64,000 bases of DNA from Parvibaculum sedimenti (GCF_009184905.1 NZ_WESC01000014.1:34623-98622), one strand, 5' to 3'. Shown: positions 9,486-18,866, counted from the stretch's first letter. Program-made: numbers and translations. Notes: generated by a model not told the origin, from the sequence alone.

Positions 9486-9749
9486 ATGCACGAAGCCTCG
9501 ATCATGAATGACCTGATGGCGAAGATTAAGGACATTGCCAAAAAGGAGGGCGTCACCCGCGTCACCGGCATCGAGGTATGGCTCGGCGCGCTCTCTCACA
9601 TGTCGGCGGAGCACTTCCGTGAGCATTTCGAGGAATCCTCGAAGGGGTCGCTCGCGGAAGGCGCGCGTCTCGACGTTGAATGTTCGGACGATATCCGTCA
9701 CCCCGACGCGCAGACCATCATGCTTAGGAGCATCGAAGCGGAGGATTGA
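9486..9749 (+). CDS. hypA: HypA-like nickel-insertion protein lacking the zinc ribbon
   Basis: HypA delivers nickel to the hydrogenase large subunit. The nickel-binding MHE start and the first alpha/beta part (VTRVTGIEVWLGALSHMSAEHF) are clear. Normal HypA has about 113 residues and four cysteines (two CxxC pairs) forming a zinc ribbon. This protein has 87 residues and a single Cys near residue 66. Sequence runs from the ARLDVE strand almost straight to the normal C-terminal strand (LRSIEAED), as if the ribbon had been cut out. No frame or extra DNA between the two parts encodes the missing cysteines. The hypF start follows directly on the stop. Confidence 0.82.
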   Translation: MHEASIMNDLMAKIKDIAKKEGVTRVTGIEVWLGALSHMSAEHFREHFEESSKGSLAEGARLDVECSDDIRHPDAQTIMLRSIEAED

Positions 9750-12083
9750 ATGGCGGAGCGGGCGCGAGAGTTTTCTGCCGGGCGCGCGCGCCTGCGCTTC
9801 ATGATCCGTGGCGCCGTGCAGGGCGTCGGCTTCCGACCGTTCATCTATCGCACGGCAACGCGTCTCGGCGTTACGGGCCATGTCGAGAACACCGGCGAGG
9901 GCGTCGTCGTCGAGGCCGAAGGTGCGCCATCACTTCTCGAAGCTTTTGCGCAGGCGCTTGCAAATGATGCGCCCGTTCAGGCACATGTCCGGTCTGTTGT
10001 GCGTGAAGTTCTGCAGCCGTTGGGGAGCCGGAACTTCGTCATTCGCGACAGTGTCGCGGGGCGCGCGCGGAGCGCGGTGGTTCTGCCGGACATCGCGGCC
10101 TGCGACGCCTGTCTTGCCGAGATTTTCGACCCGGCGAACCGGCGTCACCTCTATCCCTTCACAAATTGCACGGATTGCGGCCCGCGCTATTCGATCCTGC
10201 GAGATCTGCCTTATGACCGTGCCCGAACCACAATGGCGGCGTTCCCGATGTGCGCGGACTGCGCACGGGAATATGCCGATCCGGGCGACCGCCGCTTTCA
10301 CGCGGAGCCGACCGCCTGTCCGGTCTGTGGACCGCAGATGGCGCTATGGGATCGTGATGGCAGGGTGATCGCGGCGGATGGCGACGCAATTGAAGAAGCG
10401 GCGGGACTTCTTCGCGGCGGCGGCATCGTCGCCATAAAGGGGATCGGCGGATTTCATCTCTTTGTCGATGCGCGGAACGGCGAGGCGGTCAAAGTGTTGC
10501 GAGCGCGCAAGAGGCGGCCCGCCAAGCCGTTCGCCCTGATGGTGCCTTCGCTCGATGACGCGCGGCAGCTTTGCGATGTCAGCGTGGATGAGGAGGCGCT
10601 GCTCGCATCCAGTGCGGCTCCCATCGTTCTGACGCGCAGGCTTTCGGGCGCAGAGGTGGCGGAGGAGGTCGCGCCAGATCAACGCGTACTCGGGCTCATG
10701 CTGCCCTATGCGCCGCTTCACCACATGCTGATGCGGTCACTCGGCTTTCCTGTCGTCGCGACGAGCGGGAATGTGAGCGACGAGCCTATTGTCACTGATG
10801 AGCATGACGCGCTTCAGCGCCTTCACGCCATTGCGGATGCATTTCTGGTTCATGACCGCGCCATCGCGCGGCCCGCCGAGGATTCGGTGATGCGCGTGAT
10901 CCTCGGCGCGTCGCAGGCGATCCGCCGGGGGCGGGGACTGGCACCCCTGTCGTTGACGCTCGATCCGGGTGTCGTCGGAGAATGCCCCTCGGTTCTGGCG
11001 CTTGGCGGCCATCTCAAGGCGGCGGCAACCTTGCTGCGCGGCACCGAAGCCATTGTTGGCGCCCATGCCGGCGATCTCGGCACGCTCGATGCGGAACGGA
11101 GATTCGCGGCGACACTCGAAGATCTCGAAACGCTGCACGGGATGCGCGCGGATATCGTCGCCTGCGATCTTCATCCGGACTATGCGACGACGCGGATCGC
11201 GGAGAGTCTGAGGCGGCCGATCATCCGTGTGCAGCATCATCTGGCGCATGTTGCCTCCGCCATGGCGGAGCACGCGCTCGGAGGCCCGCTTCTTGGCGTC
11301 GGCTGGGACGGGACCGGGTATGGCGCCGACGGTGCGATATGGGGCGGCGAATTTCTGAGAGTGGAAAGAGGCGAGTGGTCGCGGGTCGCGCATCTGCGGC
11401 CATTTCGACTGCCAGGCTCGGAGGTGGCGGCCCGCGAGCCGCGGCGGGCGGCGCTTGGCATGCTTCACGAAGCTCTGGGCGCACACGCCGTCGAGCGCAG
11501 CGATCTGACGCCTGTATCGGCTTTCAGCGCGGCCGAGCGCGTCGTCCTTGGCCGGATGCTCGAGCGTGGCGTCCAGTCTCCCTGGACGACGAGCGCCGGA
11601 CGGCTCTTCGATGCCTTTGCCGCGCTGCTCGGGCTCGTGCTCGTTGCGAGCCATGAAGGTGAGGCGGCCATGCGTCTCGAGGCGTTGGCGGCAGAGAGCG
11701 AGGTTGAAGGCGCGGCGACGATGTCTTATCCCTTCGACATCGTGGCGCCGAGAGAAGGGCCGCTCGTCATCGATTGGGTGCCTATGCTCCGGGCGGTGCT
11801 GCGGGATCGGGCGGCGGGCGTTGCACGGGCCGAAATCGCCATGCGCATTCACGTGAGTTTTGCAGCTATGATCGCGGCGGTAGCGGCAAGGCTCGGCCTC
11901 GGCATGGCGGTGCTCAGTGGCGGCTGCTTTCAGAGCCGGCTGCTGACGGAGCTTGCTGCCGCGCGGATCGAGGCGGAGGGATTGACGGTCTTTCTTGCGC
12001 GCGCTGTGCCACCGAATGACGGCGGATTGTCGCTCGGTCAGGCGCTATGGGCGCGCTGGACAGCGTCGAAGGAGAAAAGCTGA
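9750..12083 (+). CDS. hypF: Carbamoyltransferase HypF
   Basis: HypF makes the carbamoyl group that becomes the CN ligands of the active-site iron. The 777-residue protein has all expected domains. They are an acylphosphatase domain (GAVQGVGFRPF, about residues 20-35), two zinc-finger motifs (CDAC...CTDCGPRYS and CADC...CPVCG, about 110-195), a YrdC-like domain (about 205-390), and a Kae1-like carbamoyltransferase domain with HHLAH and GWDGTGYG. The start at 9750 directly follows the hypA stop. The stop overlaps hypC by one base. Confidence 0.96.
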   Translation: MAERAREFSAGRARLRFMIRGAVQGVGFRPFIYRTATRLGVTGHVENTGEGVVVEAEGAPSLLEAFAQALANDAPVQAHVRSVVREVLQPLGSRNFVIRDSVAGRARSAVVLPDIAACDACLAEIFDPANRRHLYPFTNCTDCGPRYSILRDLPYDRARTTMAAFPMCADCAREYADPGDRRFHAEPTACPVCGPQMALWDRDGRVIAADGDAIEEAAGLLRGGGIVAIKGIGGFHLFVDARNGEAVKVLRARKRRPAKPFALMVPSLDDARQLCDVSVDEEALLASSAAPIVLTRRLSGAEVAEEVAPDQRVLGLMLPYAPLHHMLMRSLGFPVVATSGNVSDEPIVTDEHDALQRLHAIADAFLVHDRAIARPAEDSVMRVILGASQAIRRGRGLAPLSLTLDPGVVGECPSVLALGGHLKAAATLLRGTEAIVGAHAGDLGTLDAERRFAATLEDLETLHGMRADIVACDLHPDYATTRIAESLRRPIIRVQHHLAHVASAMAEHALGGPLLGVGWDGTGYGADGAIWGGEFLRVERGEWSRVAHLRPFRLPGSEVAAREPRRAALGMLHEALGAHAVERSDLTPVSAFSAAERVVLGRMLERGVQSPWTTSAGRLFDAFAALLGLVLVASHEGEAAMRLEALAAESEVEGAATMSYPFDIVAPREGPLVIDWVPMLRAVLRDRAAGVARAEIAMRIHVSFAAMIAAVAARLGLGMAVLSGGCFQSRLLTELAAARIEAEGLTVFLARAVPPNDGGLSLGQALWARWTASKEKS

Positions 12084-12322
12084 TGTGTCTCGCGGTGCCC
12101 GGCTGCATTCTTTCGACATCGGGCGAGGATTTTTCCCGGATGGGACGGGTCGATTTCGGCGGCATCGTCCGGCAGATCAATCTTGCCTTCACGCCGGAGG
12201 CGCGCGTCGGCGATTATGTGCTGGTGCATGTCGGCGTTGCCATCGCGACGATCGACGAGGCTGAAGCCGAGCGTGTCTTCGCCGCGCTCGAAAGTCTCGG
12301 CGAGGCCGGAGGCGCGGCATGA
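12083..12322 (+). CDS. hypC: Hydrogenase assembly chaperone HypC
   Basis: The 79-residue protein begins MCLAVPG, with the essential Cys2 that binds the Fe(CN)2CO unit and the immature large subunit. It partners with HypD to build and deliver the iron centre. Its length is typical. It overlaps hypF by one base and hypD by four (ATGA), consistent with coupled translation of the HypC-HypD pair. Confidence 0.95.
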   Translation: MCLAVPGCILSTSGEDFSRMGRVDFGGIVRQINLAFTPEARVGDYVLVHVGVAIATIDEAEAERVFAALESLGEAGGAA

Positions 12323-13422
12323 AGCATGTCGACGAATACAGGGACGCTGAAGCTGTCGCGCGGCTTGCAGGTGCCATTGCCGCAGCGACAACGCGGCCCT
12401 GGACGATCATGGAAATATGCGGCGGGCAGACGCATGCAATCATGCGCTTCGGGCTCGATCAGCTTCTGCCGCGCGAGATCACGCTTGTGCATGGGCCGGG
12501 CTGTCCCGTTTGCGTGACGCCGGAAGCCTATATCGACAAGGCGCTCGAAATCGCCGCGATGCCAAGCGTCATCTTCTGCTCATTTGGCGACATGCTGCGC
12601 GTGCCGGGTGCGAGGGGTGATCTTCTTGGCGTCAAGGCGCGGGGCGGCGATATCCGCATCGTCTATTCGCCGCTCGACGCGGTGGAGATCGCCCGGGCCA
12701 ATCCCGGACGGGAAGTCGTCTTCTTCGCCGTTGGCTTCGAGACGACGGCACCCGCCAATGCGATGGCTGCGCATAAGGCGCGGAGCGAGGGCGTGAAAAA
12801 CTTCTCGCTTCTCGTGTCGCAGGTGCTGGTGCCGCCCGCCATGGAGGCACTTCTGTCGGCGCCCGATACGCGCGTGCAGGGGTTCCTCGCGGCAGGGCAT
12901 GTCTGCACCATCATGGGCACCGAAGCCTATGGGCCCATTGCCGCCCGCTATCGTGTACCCGTCGTTATTACCGGCTTCGAGCCGGTGGATATTCTCGCCG
13001 GCATACTCGCTTGCGTTCAGGCGCTGGAGGAGGACCGGCACGAGGCAATCAATATGTATGCGCGCATGGTGAGGCCGGAGGGCAATCTTCCCGCCCGTAC
13101 GCTCATTGATGAGGTTTTCGAGATTGCCGACCGCGAGTGGCGCGGCCTTGGCGTGTTGCCGTCAAGCGGGCTCGCATTGCGGCCTGCCTATTCGGCGCTC
13201 GATGCCGAGCGCCGCTTCGGTGCGGCAGAAAACGCTGCCACGGCGCCATCCATCTGCATCAGCGGCGACATTCTGCGCGGTGTCTGCTCACCGCTTCAGT
13301 GTCCTGCCTTTGGCGGCGCCTGCACACCGGAGCATCCGCTCGGCGTCACAATGGTGTCGTCCGAAGGCGCCTGCGCCGCCTATTATCGCTATCGCGGTGC
13401 GACCCGCCTGGCGGGAGATTGA
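12319..13422 (+). CDS. hypD: Hydrogenase iron-centre assembly protein HypD
   Basis: HypD carries a 4Fe-4S cluster and is the scaffold on which CN and CO are attached to iron together with HypC. The 367-residue protein has the signatures [29 protein letters not shown] and a C-terminal cysteine cluster ([16 protein letters not shown], then [11 protein letters not shown]). Length is as expected. HypE starts five bases after its stop. Confidence 0.96.
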   Translation: MKHVDEYRDAEAVARLAGAIAAATTRPWTIMEICGGQTHAIMRFGLDQLLPREITLVHGPGCPVCVTPEAYIDKALEIAAMPSVIFCSFGDMLRVPGARGDLLGVKARGGDIRIVYSPLDAVEIARANPGREVVFFAVGFETTAPANAMAAHKARSEGVKNFSLLVSQVLVPPAMEALLSAPDTRVQGFLAAGHVCTIMGTEAYGPIAARYRVPVVITGFEPVDILAGILACVQALEEDRHEAINMYARMVRPEGNLPARTLIDEVFEIADREWRGLGVLPSSGLALRPAYSALDAERRFGAAENAATAPSICISGDILRGVCSPLQCPAFGGACTPEHPLGVTMVSSEGACAAYYRYRGATRLAGD

Positions 13423-13426
13423 GCCC

Positions 13427-14476
13427 ATGAGCGAATCCCGGAATGTCATCTGCCCCACGCCCGCGAGTGAGACGGAAGTCGTTCAAATGGCGCATGGCGG
13501 CGGCGGGCGGCTGATGAACGCGCTCATCGAGACAGTAATCCGTCCCGCCTTCGCCAATCCGCTGCTCGATCAGCGTCATGACGGCGCGGTCTTCGAGGCG
13601 GGCGGCGCACGGTTGGCCTTCACCACGGACTCATATGTCGTGAAGCCGCTCTTCTTTCCAGGGGGAGACATTGGCAGTCTCGCTGTCAACGGAACCGTGA
13701 ACGATCTCGCCATGTGCGGCGCCGAGCCGCTTTATCTCAGCGCGGCCTTCATCATCGAGGAGGGGTTTCCGATTGTTGATCTGCGCCGCGTCGTTGCGTC
13801 GATGGAGGATGCGGCGAGACGCGCGAGCGTGAGCTTCGTCACGGGCGACACCAAGGTTGTCGATCGTGGCAAGGGCGACGCGCTTTTCATCAACACCGCC
13901 GGCGTCGGCACCGTCCGCGCGAAATCTCTGGTCGGTCCCGCAGCGGTTAAACCCGGCGATGTCCTCATCCTCAGCGGCGATCTCGGCCGTCATGGCATAG
14001 CCATCATGGCGGCGCGCGAAGGCCTCGCCTTCGAGACCGCAATTGCGAGCGACTGCGCGCCGCTATGGTCGCCGGTGCGTCGTCTGATCGAGGCCGGCAT
14101 CGAGGTCCATTGCCTGCGTGACCTGACGCGCGGGGGCCTTGCGTCTGCTCTGATCGAGATCGCGGAAGCGGCGGCTTGCGCGATCAAACTCGACGAGACC
14201 ACCATTCCCGTGCAGCCTGAGGTGCGCGCTGCCTGCGAACTTCTGGGGCTCGATCCGCTTTATGTCGCAAATGAGGGGCGCTTTGTTGCCTTCGTTGCTG
14301 AAGCCGACGTGGTGCGGGCGCTCGATCTGCTTGCCGGCGATGACGTGTCAGCTGGTGCCGCCGTGATCGGCCGCGTTACCGCGGAGGAGCGCGGCGCCGT
14401 CGCTATCCGGGGCGCATATGGTGCCATACGTAGGCTGACCATGTTGAGCGGGGAGCAGCTGCCCCGAATTTGTTGA
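13427..14476 (+). CDS. hypE: Carbamoyl dehydratase HypE
   Basis: HypE takes the carbamoyl group from HypF on its C-terminal cysteine and dehydrates it, using ATP, to thiocyanate. The 349-residue protein has the PurM/AIR synthase fold with GGGGRLM near the N terminus, and ends in LPRIC, the conserved tail whose last Cys is the acceptor. The frame extends far upstream but only ATG 13427 gives a normal protein. It closes the hyp set; hypB is not found in the window. Confidence 0.96.
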   Translation: MSESRNVICPTPASETEVVQMAHGGGGRLMNALIETVIRPAFANPLLDQRHDGAVFEAGGARLAFTTDSYVVKPLFFPGGDIGSLAVNGTVNDLAMCGAEPLYLSAAFIIEEGFPIVDLRRVVASMEDAARRASVSFVTGDTKVVDRGKGDALFINTAGVGTVRAKSLVGPAAVKPGDVLILSGDLGRHGIAIMAAREGLAFETAIASDCAPLWSPVRRLIEAGIEVHCLRDLTRGGLASALIEIAEAAACAIKLDETTIPVQPEVRAACELLGLDPLYVANEGRFVAFVAEADVVRALDLLAGDDVSAGAAVIGRVTAEERGAVAIRGAYGAIRRLTMLSGEQLPRIC

Positions 14477-14634
14477 TTTTCACACGGCTCCTCATATGCG
14501 TCACCTTCATCGCCATCATTTTTCTGCTGCCGGCTTCGACGGCCATCCGCGACGCCGGACCGGCTTTGTGTGAGTGCCGGCCGGGCTGCGGCATTTCGAC
14601 CAGAGACCCTGGAGCCGCGCTGGATTTTGCGCGG

Positions 14635-14658
14635 TTTGGCGTATGAATATTCGCCAAA
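14635..14658. promoter_or_regulatory. Inverted repeat upstream of the DUF4405-like gene
   Basis: TTTGGCG and CGCCAAA are perfect 7-base arms separated by ten AT-rich bases. The dyad lies 60 bases before the next gene and 160 after hypE. No T run follows, so a repressor or activator site is more likely than a terminator. No regulator is encoded next to it. Confidence 0.35.
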
Positions 14659-14717
14659 GGCAATCGGCATGACGCGTGGAGGCGCTTTCCGCCCACGCGA
14701 ATGGAGTGTAGCAAGAC

Positions 14718-15254
14718 ATGAGTAACGCCACGACGAATCGCGATCGCATTTTCGGTATTGTGCCCCGCAACCTTGCGACGCCGGTCACGGCCTCCGTCTT
14801 CGTCGTCATAGGCGTCTCCGGTCTCATGCTCTTTTTCGGCCTCTTCGAGGATTCCGTTAAGGAGATGCACGAATGGATCGGGCTCGCTTTTGTCGCGGCC
14901 GTGATCCTTCATCTGGCGCGGAACTGGATTCCCCTTCAGGTCATGATGCGGCAGAAGGCCACCAAGGCGTCGGCACTCGCCGTGGCGCTTGTCGCCGCAG
15001 TTTTCATCGGCGGCGCGATGATGGGCGGCGAAGAGGAAAATCCGCTTCGCGTCATGGCGCGCGCGGTCGAAACGGCGCCCCTCGAAGCGTCCGCAGCGGT
15101 GCTCGGCATTTCTCAGGACGAAATCTTCGCGCGCCTGCGCAAGGCCGGCATCGAGCCCGCGGCAGATGCGCGCTCGCTCGCCGACATCATCGAGAAGAGT
15201 GGCGCCGATCCGCGCCGCGTCATGGGCGCCGTGGTCGCCTCCACGCAGGACTAG
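14718..15254 (+). CDS. DUF4405-like membrane protein
   Basis: This 178-residue protein has three predicted membrane helices (about 24-42, 52-72, 82-101) followed by a cytoplasmic or periplasmic helical tail. The second helix carries HEWIGLAF...ILHLARNW, with two histidines placed as in DUF4405 and b-type cytochrome-like membrane proteins, so haem binding is possible. The gene follows hypE in the same direction with a 241-bp gap that has its own dyad, so it may be a separate unit. It could link the hydrogenase to the membrane, but nothing in the sequence proves this. Confidence 0.62.
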   Translation: MSNATTNRDRIFGIVPRNLATPVTASVFVVIGVSGLMLFFGLFEDSVKEMHEWIGLAFVAAVILHLARNWIPLQVMMRQKATKASALAVALVAAVFIGGAMMGGEEENPLRVMARAVETAPLEASAAVLGISQDEIFARLRKAGIEPAADARSLADIIEKSGADPRRVMGAVVASTQD

Positions 15255-15588
15255 CTGCTTCGAGACGGGCGTCTGTACGGGCGAACAATATCCGGTTGAG
15301 TTCGCCCGGCACATACCTCAAGGCTTTGATGGGCTGATGCTGGGTGTCGGGTCGGGTCGCCTCGTGGAAGGAGGCCTTTCCGAATTGGAAGGGACGGTGC
15401 GGCGATCTTCGTCTCCCGGCTTTGACTTTACTGATCTCCTGCTTTCAAGATGATCCTTGTTTCAGGGTACTGATTTTAGCCAAGGCTTTCGCAGGCTGCG
15501 CGTTGTTGGTGTGCATTGAGCGTGTGATGTCCGCCAGCCGCGGACAGGCATCAGACTGACCTTGTCCTCTCACGCGAGATTCTCGCTC
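15255..15588. other. 334-bp intergenic region
   Basis: No coding region is supported. The main structure is a perfect 9-bp stem (15278-15286 with 15300-15308) 24 bases after the preceding stop. The rest shows no recognisable promoter, repeat end or RNA. Confidence 0.5.
15278..15308 (+). terminator. Hairpin downstream of the DUF4405-like gene
   Basis: CGGGCGAAC pairs perfectly with GTTCGCCCG across a 13-base loop. It sits where a terminator is expected but has no T run after it, so it may be an mRNA 3' stabiliser or a factor-dependent stop. Confidence 0.35.
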
Positions 15589-17127
15589 ATGCCTGAAGCC
15601 GGAAACCAGTCGGGGGCAGCAAGGCCAGATATCAGAACATTCGGCGTATCCTGGCCGTTGCTGATCGCGTTGGGGACGCTCTTTGGCGCGCTCGGTAGCT
15701 CGCGGTTCAATGCGGTTCTGGCAGACCCCGATACCTATTGGCATCTCGCCACAGGCCGCTGGATTATCGAACATAAAGCGCTTCCGCTGAGCGATCCGTT
15801 CTCGCATTCGATGCCGGGTGCGTCGTGGATGACGCATGAATGGCTGTCGGAGCTTGCGCTGACAGGTGTGTACCAGGCTGCTGGCTGGACCGGGCTGGTG
15901 GTTCTCGTCGTATTGTTGTTTGCAGGCACGTTGGCCTATCTGATGCGCTTCCTTCTTGCGCGCATGGAGCCGGCAGACGCGCTGCTCTTTACCGGGTTTG
16001 CCGGCTCCATGCTGATGAGCCATCTCCTGGTCCGTCCGCATGTTCTCGTATGGCCGTTGCTCGCCATGTGGGTGGGGGCGCTGGTGAACGCGGTCGAGGA
16101 GCGGCGTTACCCGCCCTGGTGGCTGGTGCCGTTGATGGCGCTCTGGGCCAATATGCATGGGAGCTTCACCCTCGGCCTCGCGCTTGGTGCGGCGCTGGCT
16201 CTCGATGCCGTTCTGGCCAGTTCCCGGGAGCAGCGACGCGCTGCGGCAATGCGCTGGGGGAGCTTCGTCGGATTATCGGTTGTGGCGTCGATGGTCACCC
16301 CCCTGGGGTGGCACGGCCTTTGGTTCTCGGTCGAATTCATGCGGATGCCGGTGCTGCTCGATTCCATTATCGAGTGGCGTTCGCCCGATTTCCACAAGCC
16401 GCAGATATTTGAGCTTTGGCTGTTGCTGATATTGGTCCTGGGATGCACGGGCCGCCTGCGCTTGCCCTGGCTGCGCCTGCTTATGCTACTGGCCTTGGTG
16501 CATCTCGCGCTCAAGCATCAGCGTCATGTCGAAATTCTCGGGTTGGTATCGCCTTTTCTCATCGCCTCGTCGATTGCATCACGCAAGCCGGTGGAGGAGG
16601 GTGCGAGGCAGAATGCTGCAACGCTCGACCGGCTATTCCACGCGCTCGCCGCGCCGGCGCGGCCGGGCGCACTCGCTGTCGCCATATTGTCAGGTGCGTT
16701 GTGGATTGGTGCAGTGCTGAAAGCGGGTGGATATGCTCCGGCGGCGGAGATTACTCCTGAGGCAGCTATGCGCGCCGCCGCGCAGGCAGGGGCGGCTGGT
16801 CCTGTTTTCAACTCATTCGAGTTTGGCGGTTATCTGATTTTCCGCGGCGTACCGGTGTTCATCGACGGTCGCGCGGATATGTATGGCGACGCATTTCTCA
16901 AGCGCTATCTGGATGCCCTGAATCTCACGGATCCGGAGAATCTCCCGAAAATACTGGCGGACTACCATGTCGGATGGACGCTGCTACATAAGGGAACGCC
17001 AGCGGTGGCGGTGCTGGACCGGATGCCCGGGTGGCGGCGTGTCTACTCCGACGAACTGGCGGTCGTGCATGTTCGCGAAGACGGCGGCGTAACGCGCGCG
17101 GGAGCTGCCAGTGGGGCCTCGAATTAG
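15589..17127 (+). CDS. Polytopic membrane protein, GT-C glycosyltransferase-like
   Basis: The 512-residue protein has about ten membrane helices. A loop after the first helix carries DPDTYWHLATGRWI, an acidic motif placed as in GT-C (dolichol-phosphate-sugar dependent) enzymes. A short soluble domain at the C terminus has FEFGGYLIFRGVPVFIDGR. Proteins of this type are usually annotated as hypothetical membrane proteins. ATG 15589 is preferred; a TTG at 15562 is possible and neither has a strong ribosome site. A clear terminator follows. It may modify surface sugars, as the next two genes also look like glycosyltransferases. Confidence 0.6.
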   Translation: MPEAGNQSGAARPDIRTFGVSWPLLIALGTLFGALGSSRFNAVLADPDTYWHLATGRWIIEHKALPLSDPFSHSMPGASWMTHEWLSELALTGVYQAAGWTGLVVLVVLLFAGTLAYLMRFLLARMEPADALLFTGFAGSMLMSHLLVRPHVLVWPLLAMWVGALVNAVEERRYPPWWLVPLMALWANMHGSFTLGLALGAALALDAVLASSREQRRAAAMRWGSFVGLSVVASMVTPLGWHGLWFSVEFMRMPVLLDSIIEWRSPDFHKPQIFELWLLLILVLGCTGRLRLPWLRLLMLLALVHLALKHQRHVEILGLVSPFLIASSIASRKPVEEGARQNAATLDRLFHALAAPARPGALAVAILSGALWIGAVLKAGGYAPAAEITPEAAMRAAAQAGAAGPVFNSFEFGGYLIFRGVPVFIDGRADMYGDAFLKRYLDALNLTDPENLPKILADYHVGWTLLHKGTPAVAVLDRMPGWRRVYSDELAVVHVREDGGVTRAGAASGASN

Positions 17128-17137
17128 CGGGGCGAAT

Positions 17138-17171
17138 GCCGGGCCTGCCTTCGGCGCCCGGCTTTGACTTT
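17138..17171 (+). terminator. Rho-independent terminator
   Basis: GCCGGGC (17138-17144) pairs with GCCCGGC (17156-17162), followed by TTTGACTTT. It begins 11 bases after the stop of the membrane protein gene and separates it from the next gene. Confidence 0.7.
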
Positions 17172-17239
17172 CCGTTTATTCCCGACTTCAAATAGAACCA
17201 TGTTACTGGGCTTTGGATTCCTGTTGGGGGAGCCGCAAA

Positions 17240-17968
17240 TTGGAACAGGCTTCTGAAAGGCCGGATATAATATTCGTCAGCTTCGACGAGCCGAATGCCG
17301 ATGCACATTTCGAGCGGCTTAAAAGCTTCGAGCCGTCAGCAAAGCGCGTACATGGGGTACGCGGAATTTACGCCGCCTATCAGGCCGTCGCGGAGACGGC
17401 CACCACGTCTCATTTCTATATGGTCGATGCCGATAGCTGGGTTCTCGACGATTTTTCCTTTGCGATTCCGGATGAGGCCTCGCTGGCTGACATCAAAATG
17501 TGGAGTGCGCGAAACGCCGTAAACGGATTGCGATGGTTCAACGGTGGGTTGAAGCTCCTGAGCAGGCGCGCCGTCCTGTCGATGAATCCCGGCTCCATCG
17601 ACTTCTTTTCATCGATGGCGGGTGAGCGTGTGCTGTCGGGGGAGATCGCTACGGAGACGCGGTTCAATGCGACCCCCTTCCTTGCCTGGCGGGCGGGCTT
17701 TCGCGAATGTGCCAAGTTGACGGGAAAAGTGGTCCGGTTTCGTGATGCCGGGGAGCATCTGAATATCTGGCAGACGCAAGGCGCGGACAAGCTCAACGGT
17801 GCCTGGTGTATGCTGGGCGCACGCATGGGGGCGAATTACGGTTTGAAGAATCCGGCCGGCCACTCGCTCCTCAAGATCAACGACATGCGGTGGCTGTATG
17901 ACGTGTTCGAAGACGCGCGGAAATCGAACGCCATAGCGACGATATTGGCAGAGATTGCGGGCGGCTGA
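17240..17968 (+). CDS. Putative GT-A-type glycosyltransferase (phage-like family)
   Basis: The 242-residue protein opens with DIIFVSFDEPNADAHFERL and carries VDADSW, a DxD-type metal/nucleotide-sugar motif, at about residue 73, followed by a WFNGG loop. From memory, this family is seen in tailed-phage genomes and in surface polysaccharide loci. The start is taken at TTG 17240 because GGGGGAG lies at the right distance; an in-frame ATG at 17213 is the alternative. GC is lower than in neighbouring housekeeping genes, which suggests transfer. Donor and acceptor sugars are unknown. Confidence 0.55.
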   Translation: MEQASERPDIIFVSFDEPNADAHFERLKSFEPSAKRVHGVRGIYAAYQAVAETATTSHFYMVDADSWVLDDFSFAIPDEASLADIKMWSARNAVNGLRWFNGGLKLLSRRAVLSMNPGSIDFFSSMAGERVLSGEIATETRFNATPFLAWRAGFRECAKLTGKVVRFRDAGEHLNIWQTQGADKLNGAWCMLGARMGANYGLKNPAGHSLLKINDMRWLYDVFEDARKSNAIATILAEIAGG

Positions 17969-17988
17969 GCCCGCCTGTGCCGCCAGTC

Positions 17989-18816
17989 TTAGTCGAAGGG
18001 GACGCACAGCGAGAAATGGAGCGGCCGCTTTGCCAGCGACCTCAAGTCGTGAAGCCTTCGCCCCATGCTGTAGCGCAATGTCCGCTTCGGCTTTCGCGCG
18101 CGATGTGCCTCGATGCTGCTGTCGGTCTGGTTCTGGCCGAGATAAGGTGGCTGAATGCACAGTGCAGGCGTCATCTGATAGATGCGGAGTTGCGCGAATT
18201 CGGGGACGCGGTGGTCGAACATCAGAACGTCCACCGGATAGAGATAGGTTTCCGAAAGTTCGAGCAGCTTTTCCGCCCCGCGGTGGCTGACGATATACCC
18301 GCCGGCACCCAGATGGCGAGAGCGCAGCCGGTAGAGATTTCGATCTTCGATCTGGCTATCGGATTGTTTGTCGAGCAGGATGTCTTGCTGCGTCGTCTCG
18401 ATCTTGATGAGATCGTAGCAGGCTGGCAACCAGTGATGCTGAGCGATGATGCGGTTGAAATCTGCACTGAGCAGCGCGTCGTCTTCGAGCACGCAAGCGC
18501 AGGGTTCTCCGCTAGCCAGCAATTCCGTCCATGCGGCGCGGTGGCTCTTGGTGCATCCGATCTCTGGAGGCGAGAGGTCGTAGCCGTCCGGGAAATGAAG
18601 GCCGCGGGCGAGTTCCTGCGGAGGCAGTTTCCAGCCGTCAATGGCCGCAATACGACGAAGGCCGGGTACCTGTGCTTGCATTGCCGCCAGGCGTCCGGTT
18701 TGGTTATCGAGATTGATGACGTAAACGTCCAAGCAAACGGCTCCGGCAAAAATTTGTTTGAGAATATCTTTATGAGATTCGTATTTAGTATAATCACTTG
18801 GCGCATGGGTTTCCAC
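17989..18816 (-). CDS. Glycosyltransferase family 25 (LPS biosynthesis type)
   Basis: The 275-residue protein shows GT25 signatures: DVYVINLDNQTGR at the start of the domain (about residue 30), CTKSHRAAW (about 88), and CVLEDDALLS (about 107), which holds the catalytic acidic group. GAGGYIVSHRGAEKLL follows. Such enzymes add galactose or glucose to lipooligosaccharide. The gene faces the preceding glycosyltransferase gene tail to tail. Its 5' end is AT-rich, unlike the region around it, a sign of acquisition. Confidence 0.85.
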   Translation of the reverse strand: METHAPSDYTKYESHKDILKQIFAGAVCLDVYVINLDNQTGRLAAMQAQVPGLRRIAAIDGWKLPPQELARGLHFPDGYDLSPPEIGCTKSHRAAWTELLASGEPCACVLEDDALLSADFNRIIAQHHWLPACYDLIKIETTQQDILLDKQSDSQIEDRNLYRLRSRHLGAGGYIVSHRGAEKLLELSETYLYPVDVLMFDHRVPEFAQLRIYQMTPALCIQPPYLGQNQTDSSIEAHRARKPKRTLRYSMGRRLHDLRSLAKRPLHFSLCVPFD

Positions 18817-18866
18817 TTTGGGAACAAATCGTTGAAAATATCCGGAAAATTTTTACGTGATTGAGC

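Noticed and set aside
15416..17171. Identical 15-mer CCCGGCTTTGACTTT at two places
   Set aside because: A 15-base match is expected by chance in a 64-kb window and only one copy has a hairpin.
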